A DNA stretch of 64,000 bases, taken from contig NZ_JAJCXB010000007.1 of NCBI RefSeq assembly GCF_020564935.1, forward strand, positions 62,001 to 126,000, in the 5' to 3' direction. The position numbers and the translations under genes are program-made. Source of the DNA: Streptomyces pinistramenti. GTDB taxonomy: Bacteria; Actinomycetota; Actinomycetes; Streptomycetales; Streptomycetaceae. Below the pieces are notes generated by a model. The model was not told the origin of the DNA. It did no database searches and saw nothing but the letters and a program-made list of their open reading frames with translations. This document shows, in pieces, positions 57,601-64,000 of the stretch. How positions within the stretch are numbered: position 1 is the stretch's first letter; each line of letters starts with the position of its first letter.

Positions 57601-58299
57601 TCAGGACCGCTCGCCGGTACGCCGGCGGCGCAGCATCCAGATGCCGCCGGCCCCCGAGGCCAGCAACGCGCCCACCCCCGCGGCGATCTCGGCGGAGCCG
57701 GATCCGTCGCTGGTGCTGCCGGTGCCGGCGTGCACCATGCCGCGGGGCGGCCCTGTGGGGGCGTGGGGGGCCGTGGTGACGGCGGGCCCGGACCGCTCAC
57801 CGCCGTCGGCGTGGGCCGTCTTCTCCCGGCCCGCGTGCCGGCCCGTGTTCCGGCCCGCCGCCTTGCCCGCATTCCCGCCGTCGTGCCGGGCGGGGCCGGG
57901 GGCCGCGCCGTCCGCCGCGTCGGGGCGGGTGCCCGTGCCGGTTTTCGCGCCCGATGCGACCTTCACCGCTCCGGTGAGCTGGGTGCCGTCGGGGCAGCTG
58001 CCGCTGATTCCGTAAGTGCCGGGCGCCACACCCCGCTTGACGTGGAGGGTGCCGACCAGGCGGCCGCCGTCCGCGCCGGGGGTCAGGGTGAGGGTGCCCG
58101 CGCCCAGCGAGCCGGCGTCCACCTGTGCCGGTCCGCCGCCTTGGCAGTCCGCCGTGGACAGGGACGCGGTGTGTCCCGGAACGGTGGGACGGGGCGCGGC
58201 ATCGACCACACCGAAGTCGTCGGCGTACGCGGACGTGGTGGCCAGCCCCAGAACGGCGACGGCCAGCGCGGACCCGAGGTGCAGTCGAGTGGGGCGCAT
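57601..58299 (-). CDS. Exported surface protein upstream of the sortase
   Basis: Protein of 232 residues, no family recognised. Signal peptide 1-26 (ends TSAYA), a beta-rich domain of about 100 residues (GTLTLTPGADGGRLVGTLHV; GTYGISGSCPDGTQLTGAVKV) with two Cys likely forming a disulfide, a Gly/Ala/His-rich stalk, one membrane helix (about 205-222) and RRRRTGERS. No LPXTG-type motif is seen before the helix. ATG 58299 has GGAGG eight bases upstream. It is followed 51 bp later by the sortase gene. Confidence 0.82.
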   Translation of the reverse strand: MRPTRLHLGSALAVAVLGLATTSAYADDFGVVDAAPRPTVPGHTASLSTADCQGGGPAQVDAGSLGAGTLTLTPGADGGRLVGTLHVKRGVAPGTYGISGSCPDGTQLTGAVKVASGAKTGTGTRPDAADGAAPGPARHDGGNAGKAAGRNTGRHAGREKTAHADGGERSGPAVTTAPHAPTGPPRGMVHAGTGSTSDGSGSAEIAAGVGALLASGAGGIWMLRRRRTGERS

Positions 58300-58632
58300 G
58301 CGAGGAACCTCCGCGAAGGGCGGCCGCGGCACGTCGGTGTGCCGCCGGAACATCGGGAGTTCCGCGCCTTCTGTCTCCGAGATAAGCGGTCCGGCGCGCC
58401 CGGAGCCTGCTGACGGCGGGTCAGAACTCGCCTTCCCGGAGGGCGTGTCGCCCGAGCGGCCCGGCAAACCGCCAGGTCAGCACGGGGACGCGGGAGGCAT
58501 CGGACCGTGCGGTGACTTAGGGGTGATCGGGTGATCGCTCCGCGTGCCCGTGTGTGGTATCGGCGACGCCGGAGCCCCGCGGGCCTTCCGGTGGCCGCGC
58601 GGCCGCGTGCGGCCGGCTCACGCCGGCCCGCG
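58300..58632. other. Non-coding gap between iclR and the surface-protein gene
   Basis: 333 bp without a supportable gene. It should contain the surface-protein promoter (minus strand) and holds the iclR terminator at 58611-58628. I found no clear -35/-10 pair. Confidence 0.5.
58611..58628 (-). terminator. iclR terminator
   Basis: GGCCGGC (58611-58617), TCAC tetraloop, GCCGGCC (58622-58628), 4 bp past the iclR stop. Confidence 0.7.
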
Positions 58633-59403
58633 TCACAGCCGCCGGGTCGCCAGGGTCAGCCGGTCGCGGGCGTCGAAGAGGGTGTCCTTGATCATCTGCT
58701 CGTGGGCCGGGGTCAGCCGCGCCACCGGCACCGAGCAGCTGATCGCGTCCCGGGCCGGCGTGCGGTACGGAATCGCCACGCCGAAGCAGCGCAGCCCCAG
58801 CGTGTTCTCCTCGCGGTCCACCGCGTAGCCCTGCTCGCGCACCGCGTGCAGCTCCTCGATCAGCTGCTCGCGGTCGGTGAGGGTGTGCTCGGTCAGCGCC
58901 GTGAGCGTCGGCGGCAGCATCGACCTGACCTGGTCGTCGGTGTACGTGGCGAGCAGCGCCTTGCCCAGCGAGGTGGAGTGCGCGGGCAGCCGGCGGCCGA
59001 CCCGGGTGAACGGCCGCAGGTAGTGCTGGGACTGACGGGTCGCCAGATACACGACGTTCACGCCGTCCAGGCGCGCGAGGTGAATGGTCTCGGTGGTGTC
59101 GTCCGAGAGCCGGTCCAGGGTCGGCCGGGCCGCGGCGACCACTTCGTCGCCGTCGATGTAGGACGTGCCCACCAGCAGGGCCCGGACGCCGATGCCGTAC
59201 CGGGTACCGGTACCGTCCGTCTCGACCCAGCCCAGCTCGACGAGGGTGCGCAGCAGCATGTACAGACTGGACTTCGGGTAGCCGACGGCTTCCTGGACGG
59301 AGGCCAGGCTGTGCATTCCGGGGCGGCCGGCGAAGTACTCCAGCAGCTCGACCGTCCGCACCGCGGACTTGACCTGCGATCCACCGGTATCGGCAGCTGA
59401 CAT
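58633..59403 (-). CDS. IclR-family regulator, likely of the uronate/aldarate genes
   Basis: Regulator of 256 residues with an N-terminal winged helix (SAVRTVELLEYFAGRPGMHS; YPKSSLYMLLRTLVELGW) and the IclR effector domain (LPAHSTSLGKALLAT; RCFGVAIPYRTPARDAISCS). Its divergent neighbour is the dioxovalerate dehydrogenase, so it is probably the local controller of uronate breakdown, like KdgR-type IclR proteins. ATG 59403 gives MSAADTGGSQ; an extension to 59454 would translate the probable operator. Confidence 0.9.
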   Translation of the reverse strand: MSAADTGGSQVKSAVRTVELLEYFAGRPGMHSLASVQEAVGYPKSSLYMLLRTLVELGWVETDGTGTRYGIGVRALLVGTSYIDGDEVVAAARPTLDRLSDDTTETIHLARLDGVNVVYLATRQSQHYLRPFTRVGRRLPAHSTSLGKALLATYTDDQVRSMLPPTLTALTEHTLTDREQLIEELHAVREQGYAVDREENTLGLRCFGVAIPYRTPARDAISCSVPVARLTPAHEQMIKDTLFDARDRLTLATRRL

Positions 59404-59446
59404 CGCCCTTGACCCCTCTGTTCGGACCGCCATAGAGTCCCAGATA

Positions 59447-59480
59447 TTCAGCATTCGGGACGCTGTTCAGCATATAGAAC
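59447..59480. promoter_or_regulatory. Probable IclR operator / divergent promoters
   Basis: Direct repeats TTCAGCAT at 59447-59454 and 59466-59473, 19 bp apart, with GTTC-N8-GAAC at 59465-59480, in an A/T-rich patch that stands out between iclR and the dehydrogenase gene. Confidence 0.5.
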
Positions 59481-59523
59481 GGGGCCCCGGGTGCGGCAAG
59501 CGTTCGCCCGGGAGGAATGCACG

Positions 59524-61074
59524 GTGGCAGCAGCGGCAGCAGCACCAGTCTGGAGTGTCGACCCCCGTACCGGGAAGCGGCGCGAGCAGGTTGCGGTGGA
59601 GGCCACAGCGGCCGAGGTGGACACCGCCGTGCGGGCCGCACACGCCGCCCGCCCGGCCCTCGCCGACCGCACCGTCCGCGCCGCCCTGCTGCGCCGCGCC
59701 GCCGACCTGCTGGACGCGGCAGGGGAGCGGGTCATCGAAGCCGCCGACGCCGAGACCGCGCTCGGACCCGGCCGGCTCACCGGCGAACTGGCCCGCACCA
59801 CCTACCAGTTGCGGGCCTTCGCGGACAGCGTCGACGAGGGCGCCTTCCTCGACGTCCTCATCGACCACGCCGACCCCGCCCTCGCCCCGCCCCGACCCGA
59901 CCTGCGCCGCTACAAGATCCCGCTGGGCACCGTCGCGGTCTACGCCGCCAGCAACTTCCCGCTCGCCTTCTCCGTCCCCGGCGGCGACACCGCAAGCGCC
60001 CTGGCGGCCGGCTGCCCCGTCGTCGTCAAGGCACACCCCGACCACCCGGCCACCTCCGAACTCTGCGCCGCGCTGCTGCGCAGGGCAGCGGCCGACGTGG
60101 GGCTCCCCGACGGCGTGATCGGCCTGGTCCACGGCTTCCGGGCGGGCCTCGACCTGGTCCGCCACCCGCTGGTCGGCGCCGCCGGATTCACCGGCTCGGT
60201 ACGCGGCGGCCGCGCCCTCCACGACGCCGCGGCCGCCCGCCCGCACCCCATCCCCTTCCACGGCGAGCTGGGCAGCCTCAACCCCGTCGTCGTCACGGAG
60301 TCCGCCGCGGCGGAGCGCGCCGAGGAGATCGGCGCCGGGCTCGCCGGGGCGATCACCCTCGGCACCGGCCAGTTCTGCGTCAAGCCCGGCCTGGTGCTGG
60401 CCCCCGAAGGCGAGGCCGGCGACCGGCTCCTGACGGCGCTGACCGCCGCGGTCAGCGACACCGAAGCCGGGGTACTGCTCGACCACCGGATGCGCGACGC
60501 CTTCCTCGACGGCGTCCGCACCCGCGCGGCTCTCCCCGGCGTCCACGCCCCGGTGACCCCCGGAGCCGGCGGCGAACACACCGTCAGCGCCGGATTCCTC
60601 ACCCTCCCCGCCGCCGCACTCGCCGAGGACAGCACCCACGACCTCCTCCTGGAGGAGTGCTTCGGCCCGGTCACCGTCCTCGCCCGCTACACCGACGAGG
60701 CCGAGATCGCCGCCGTACTCGCCAGGCTCCCCGGCAACCTCACCGCGACGCTCCAGCTCGGCGCCGACGAGAGCGCGGGCCGGGACGGCGCGGGCCGCGG
60801 CGGGCGGCTGCTGGCCGACGTCACCGAGCTGGCCGGACGGGTGGTGGTCAACGGCTGGCCCACCGGCGTCGCCGTCGCCCCCGCCCAGCACCACGGCGGC
60901 CCCTACCCGGCCACCACCTCCACCGCCACCTCGGTCGGCACCGCCGCCGTCGAACGCTGGCTGCGCCCGGTCGCCTACCAGGACACCCCGCCCGCGCTGC
61001 TCCCGCCCGAACTGCGCGAGGACAATCCGCTCGGCCTGCCCCGCCGGGTCGACGGCCGCGCCGAGCCCGCGTAG
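59524..61074 (+). CDS. 2,5-dioxovalerate (alpha-ketoglutaric semialdehyde) dehydrogenase
   Basis: Aldehyde dehydrogenase of 516 residues, closest to the KGSADH class that oxidises the KdgD product to 2-oxoglutarate. Seen: VAVYAASNFPLAFSVPGGDT, VKAHPDHPATSE, FTGSVRGGRALHDAAAARP, active-site Glu in PFHGELGSLNPVVV and nucleophile Cys in GTGQFCVKPGLV. GTG 59524 has GGGAGGAA seven bases upstream; an upstream GTG at 59491 lacks this. Divergent from iclR. With udh and kdgD it gives three steps of the oxidative uronate route. Confidence 0.88.
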   Translation: MAAAAAAPVWSVDPRTGKRREQVAVEATAAEVDTAVRAAHAARPALADRTVRAALLRRAADLLDAAGERVIEAADAETALGPGRLTGELARTTYQLRAFADSVDEGAFLDVLIDHADPALAPPRPDLRRYKIPLGTVAVYAASNFPLAFSVPGGDTASALAAGCPVVVKAHPDHPATSELCAALLRRAAADVGLPDGVIGLVHGFRAGLDLVRHPLVGAAGFTGSVRGGRALHDAAAARPHPIPFHGELGSLNPVVVTESAAAERAEEIGAGLAGAITLGTGQFCVKPGLVLAPEGEAGDRLLTALTAAVSDTEAGVLLDHRMRDAFLDGVRTRAALPGVHAPVTPGAGGEHTVSAGFLTLPAAALAEDSTHDLLLEECFGPVTVLARYTDEAEIAAVLARLPGNLTATLQLGADESAGRDGAGRGGRLLADVTELAGRVVVNGWPTGVAVAPAQHHGGPYPATTSTATSVGTAAVERWLRPVAYQDTPPALLPPELREDNPLGLPRRVDGRAEPA

Positions 61075-61082
61075 CCGCCCCG

Positions 61083-61688
61083 GTGCGCCGCGAAGGGCAC
61101 CCGCTCCAGGTCCGTACGGCCGCCCCCGCCGACCTGGAGCAGGTCGCCGTCCTGCACGCCCGCGCCCGCGTCGCCCACGACCGGCTGCGGTTCCCCGGCG
61201 TGCCCTTCGACGAACCTGCCGAACGGGCCAGGACCCGCGCCTGCTGGGACCGCGCCCTGGCGGCCGGCGGCGCACGGGTGCTGTGCGCCGAGCGGCACGG
61301 CCGGATACTCGGCGCCGCCTGGTACGCCGCGGACGCCGCCCCCGGCACCGTCACCCTCCACCAGCTCCAGGTCGATCCCGCCCACTGGGGCACCGGCATA
61401 GGCGGCGCCCTGCACACGGCCTGCCACCGCGCCTGGCACACCGCCGGCTGCCGGACCGCCTCCCTGGAAGTGGTCTGGCACAACCGCCGCGCCCGCGCCT
61501 TCTACGCGGCCCGCGGCTGGCGCCCCGATCCGTCCCGCAGACCCGCCCCCGACGCCACCCACCTCACCCTGACCCTGCCGCTGACCCCGCCCGCAGGCTC
61601 GGACGCCGCGCCGTCCGGCCCCCGGGGAATAGCCCGCCGCCCGCCCGGGTTGTCCCGTGACCATCCCCCGTACGAGGAAAGTCACCCC
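61083..61688 (+). CDS. GNAT N-acetyltransferase domain, open into the next gene
   Basis: About 165 residues of GNAT fold: VRTAAPADLEQVAVLHARAR (strand 1/helix 1) and acetyl-CoA motif A LQVDPAHWGTGIGGALH, then EVVWHNRRARAFYAARGW typical of the C-terminal part. GTG 61083 lies 8 bp after the dehydrogenase stop. There is no stop codon before the DsbA-like ATG at 61689: the same frame runs on through a 35-residue Pro/Gly/Arg-rich stretch (LTPPAGSDAAPSGPRG ...) into that protein. If translated from 61083 throughout, the product is a 436-residue fusion ending at 62393. Confidence 0.6.
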
Positions 61689-62393
61689 ATGCGCGTCGAA
61701 ATCTGGTCCGACATCGCCTGCCCCTGGTGCTACATCGGCAAGGCCCGCTTCGAGTCCGGTCTGGCCGGCTTCGCGCACCGCGACGACGTCGAGGTCGTGC
61801 ACCGGTCCTTCGAGCTGGACCCGAACGCCCCGGCGTCCTCCGGCGTCCCCGTCATCGACATGCTCGCAGGCAAGTACGGCGTGAGCCGCGAACAGGCCGA
61901 GGAGATGGAGGGCAGGGTGGCGGAAGCCGCCGCGGGCGAGGGCCTCGGCTACCGCTCCGACCGGCTGCACGGCAACACCTTCGACCTGCACCGCCTGCTG
62001 CACCTCGCCAAGGAGCACGGCGTCCAGGACGCCCTCATCGGCGCGCTCTACCGCGCCCACTTCGCCGAGGCCCGCCCGCTCGACGACCCGGAAACCCTCA
62101 CCGCCCTCGCCACCGCAGCGGGACTGCCCGCCGACGAGAGCGCCCGGGTGCTGGCCGACCCGACGGCCTACGCGGACGCGGTGCGCGCCGACGAGCGCGA
62201 GGCGTCCGAACTGGGTGCGTCCGGCGTCCCGTTCTTCGTCATCGACCGCCGCTACGGCATCTCCGGCGGCCAGCCCGCCGAGGTCTTCCGGCAGGCCCTG
62301 GAGCGGGCCCACGCGGAGCGCCCCGTGCAGATCCTGCCGGACGCGTCGGCGGAGGTCTGCGGCGACGACGGGTGCGCCGTCCCCGGGAAGTGA
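61689..62393 (+). CDS. DsbA-family oxidoreductase (FrnE-like)
   Basis: Cytoplasmic thioredoxin-fold protein of 234 residues with the redox motif CPWC (Cys11-Cys14), the helical insertion of DsbA and the cis-Pro segment SGVPFFVIDRRYGISGGQP. The C-terminus has an extra CGDDGC pair. FrnE-type proteins occur in polyketide clusters and in disulfide metabolism. GAGGAAAG lies 6 bp before ATG 61689, supporting independent initiation, though the reading frame is continuous with the GNAT domain upstream. Confidence 0.85.
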   Translation: MRVEIWSDIACPWCYIGKARFESGLAGFAHRDDVEVVHRSFELDPNAPASSGVPVIDMLAGKYGVSREQAEEMEGRVAEAAAGEGLGYRSDRLHGNTFDLHRLLHLAKEHGVQDALIGALYRAHFAEARPLDDPETLTALATAAGLPADESARVLADPTAYADAVRADEREASELGASGVPFFVIDRRYGISGGQPAEVFRQALERAHAERPVQILPDASAEVCGDDGCAVPGK

Positions 62394-62397
62394 CCCG

Positions 62398-62458
62398 GGG
62401 GCCGGCCCGCCCGCCCCCTTGCGGCCTGCGGCAACGAGGAAACGCGCGGGCCGGCCCC
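62398..62458 (+). terminator. Terminator after the DsbA-like gene
   Basis: Perfect 13-bp arms (62398-62410 and 62446-62458) with a 35-nt loop, starting 5 bp past the stop. Confidence 0.75.
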
Positions 62459-62505
62459 GCTCACCGGTCGTGGACGCGCGGCGGCCGGACGCGCAGAGTG
62501 GATCC

Positions 62506-63570
62506 ATGCAGCGACACGAGTCACTCGGCGGGGCCGAATTCGCCCCCGAGATCCGCTACCTCAACTCCGCGTCCAGCGGCCTGCTTCCGTTGCGCGCCGT
62601 CACCGCCGTGCGCGCGGCCCTCGACGAATCCCTCTCGTACGGCAGCATGGGCCGCGACTACTTCGGCCCGTCCGCCGAGGCCAGGGCGGCCTTCGCCCGG
62701 CTGCTCGGGGTACCGGCCGACCGGGTGGCGATCGGCAGCTCGGTGGCGGTGCAGTCCGCCTTCCTCGCCGGAACCCTGCCGCCGGGCTCCGAAGTCCTCG
62801 CCCCCGAAGGGGACTTCAGCTCCCTGGTCACCCCGTTCGCCGCCCGCCCCGGCATCACGCTCCGTACCGTGCCTCTCGACGAACTGGCCGCCGCGGTCCG
62901 CCCCGGCACGACGCTGGTCGCCTTCAGCGTCGTGCAGTCCCGGGACGGCCGGATCGCCGACATGGACGCCGTACGGGACGCCGCGCGGGCGGTGGGCGCG
63001 CGCACCTACCTCGACCTCACCCAGGCCGCAGGCTGGCTGCCGATGCGCGTCACCGACTTCGACTACGCCGCCTGCGGCGGATACAAGTGGCTCCTGTGCC
63101 CGCGCGGCACGGCCTTCATGGTGTTCGGCGGGGAGCACGCGGAGCCGTGGCCGGACGCGCTGCACGCGGGCTGGGCCGCAGGCGAGGACCCGGGCGCGTC
63201 CTGCTACGGACCGGTCACCGAACTCCCCGCCACCGCCCGGCGTTTCGACGAGGCGCACGCCAACTACTCCTACGCCGGCGCCGCACAGTCCCTCGGTCTC
63301 CTCGGCGAAATCGGGGTGCCCGCGGTGCACGCGCACAACACCGCCCTGGCCGCCCGGTACCGCGAAGGGCTGCTCGCCCGCGGCATCACCCCCTGTCCCG
63401 CGCCCGGCTCGGCGATCGTCTCCGCCCCCGGCATCGCCGGCGCCGCGGACCGCCTGGCCGACGCCGGCGTACAGGTCTCCGTACGCGACGGACTGCTGCG
63501 CGCCGCCTTCCACCTCTACAACTCCGCCGACGACGTGGACCTGCTCCTGGACCTGCTCGGCAGCGACTGA
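62506..63570 (+). CDS. Class V aminotransferase (PLP-dependent)
   Basis: Enzyme of 354 residues of the cysteine-desulfurase/isopenicillin-N-epimerase-like class V group. N-terminal RYLNSASSGLLPLRAV, Asp of the PLP pocket in TYLDLTQAAGWLPM, and Schiff-base Lys in CGGYKWLLCPRGTAF. No desulfurase-type catalytic Cys loop is seen, so it is more likely an aminotransferase, lyase or epimerase on a small molecule. ATG 62506; the longer open frame starting at 62215 shadows the DsbA gene. Confidence 0.88.
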   Translation: MQRHESLGGAEFAPEIRYLNSASSGLLPLRAVTAVRAALDESLSYGSMGRDYFGPSAEARAAFARLLGVPADRVAIGSSVAVQSAFLAGTLPPGSEVLAPEGDFSSLVTPFAARPGITLRTVPLDELAAAVRPGTTLVAFSVVQSRDGRIADMDAVRDAARAVGARTYLDLTQAAGWLPMRVTDFDYAACGGYKWLLCPRGTAFMVFGGEHAEPWPDALHAGWAAGEDPGASCYGPVTELPATARRFDEAHANYSYAGAAQSLGLLGEIGVPAVHAHNTALAARYREGLLARGITPCPAPGSAIVSAPGIAGAADRLADAGVQVSVRDGLLRAAFHLYNSADDVDLLLDLLGSD

Positions 63571-63590
63571 CCCGCGCCGCCGCCCCGGGC

Positions 63591-64000
63591 TCACACCTCC
63601 CCGCGCACCGACCTGATCAGCCGGTCGAGCACCGCGCCCTCGCTCACCCGCAGGCCGTCGTGCTCCCACTCGTTGGTCACCCACACCCGCAGCCCGCGGA
63701 TCCGCTCGGCGGTCCGCAGCGCCTGCGCGGTGTCGACGTACATGTCGTCGAAGTAGACCGCGGCGGCGGCCGGCACCTCATTGGCGGCCAGCCGCCCCGC
63801 GTCGTACAGGTCCGGCCAGTCCGTCCGCTCCGCGAGCGCCTGCGCGGTCTCCTTCAGCGGACGCAGCGCAGGGTCGGTGTCGAACATCCACGGGTACATC
63901 ATCTCGCCGGTGAAATATAGCGGCCCCGTGCCGTCCAGCACCGTCCGCACGGCGAACTCCGGATGCTCAGTGAGCCCGTCCCGCACCCGCTGCGCCGCCC
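63591..64000 (-). CDS. Alpha/beta hydrolase, prolyl aminopeptidase-like (5' truncated)
   Basis: The last 135 or so residues of an S33-type alpha/beta hydrolase; the start lies beyond the window. FTGEMMYPWMFDTDPALRPL, VYFDDMYVD (likely catalytic-Asp region) and EWEHDGLR (likely catalytic His) resemble streptomycete proline iminopeptidase-like enzymes. Convergent with the aminotransferase, only 20 bp between stops. Confidence 0.75.
   Translation of the reverse strand, partial: AAQRVRDGLTEHPEFAVRTVLDGTGPLYFTGEMMYPWMFDTDPALRPLKETAQALAERTDWPDLYDAGRLAANEVPAAAAVYFDDMYVDTAQALRTAERIRGLRVWVTNEWEHDGLRVSEGAVLDRLIRSVRGEV

Noticed and set aside
59467..61275. 602-residue minus-strand frame opposite the dioxovalerate dehydrogenase
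   Set aside because: Gly/Gln/Arg-rich shadow with no recognisable motif.

Overview
The window is about 64 kb of high-GC chromosome from a Streptomyces-type actinomycete. The evidence is the strong G/C third-position bias, frequent GTG starts, whiA and an RbpA-type RNA polymerase-binding protein, and the conserved order uvrA ... uvrC-rapZ-yvcK-whiA ... gap-pgk-tpiA-secG ... pentose-phosphate operon ... ctaB/ctaA ... suf operon ... dapD known from streptomycetes. Both ends cut genes: the 3' part of uvrA at the left, and the 3' part of a prolyl-aminopeptidase-like hydrolase at the right. I saw no tRNA, rRNA, CRISPR array, insertion sequence or prophage.

Layout. 1-7 kb: uvrA; a small sugar or sugar-alcohol locus (LacI regulator plus PfkB kinase, divergent from a zinc alcohol dehydrogenase, with a 26-bp perfect operator palindrome between them); a Tat lipoprotein Rieske protein; an XRE regulator. 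7-9 kb: a secreted papain-like cysteine protease and a C-terminally membrane-anchored exported protein. 9-14 kb: the overlapping uvrC-rapZ-yvcK-whiA operon behind a promoter that fits the RecA-independent (PafBC-type) DNA-damage consensus. 14-29 kb: central carbon metabolism, with gap-pgk-tpiA, secG, the RbpA-family gene, an MFS transporter (also behind a PafBC-type promoter), pgi, and the opposing operon tkt-tal-zwf-opcA-pgl. 29-34 kb: ctaB, two poorly known genes, ctaA and an ABC exporter. 34-41 kb: sufR-sufB-sufD-ferredoxin-sufC-sufS-sufU-sufT, ending in a strong terminator with a T tract.

41-53 kb: an SMR efflux pump with its TetR regulator and two perfect operators, dapD, a Cys-rich unknown, an EI24-domain membrane protein, a secreted nuclease, an acidic unknown, a decayed PhoX phosphatase pseudogene, a methyltransferase, a luciferase-like monooxygenase, a tandem TerD protein and a GlsB/YeaQ membrane protein. 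53-64 kb: an apparent oxidative hexuronate/aldarate catabolic locus made of uronate dehydrogenase, 5-dehydro-4-deoxyglucarate dehydratase, an unrecognised TIM-barrel-like protein, an IclR regulator and 2,5-dioxovalerate dehydrogenase. It is interrupted by a class E/F-like sortase and a surface protein. Then follow a GNAT domain in one open frame with a DsbA/FrnE-type oxidoreductase, a class V aminotransferase, and the truncated hydrolase.

Most of the window is conserved core. The parts that look least described are the uronate locus with its coupled unknown gene, the protease/anchored-protein pair, the sortase with a substrate lacking a sorting signal, the GNAT-FrnE fused frame, the PhoX relic, and several well-formed regulatory sites that point to specific regulators.
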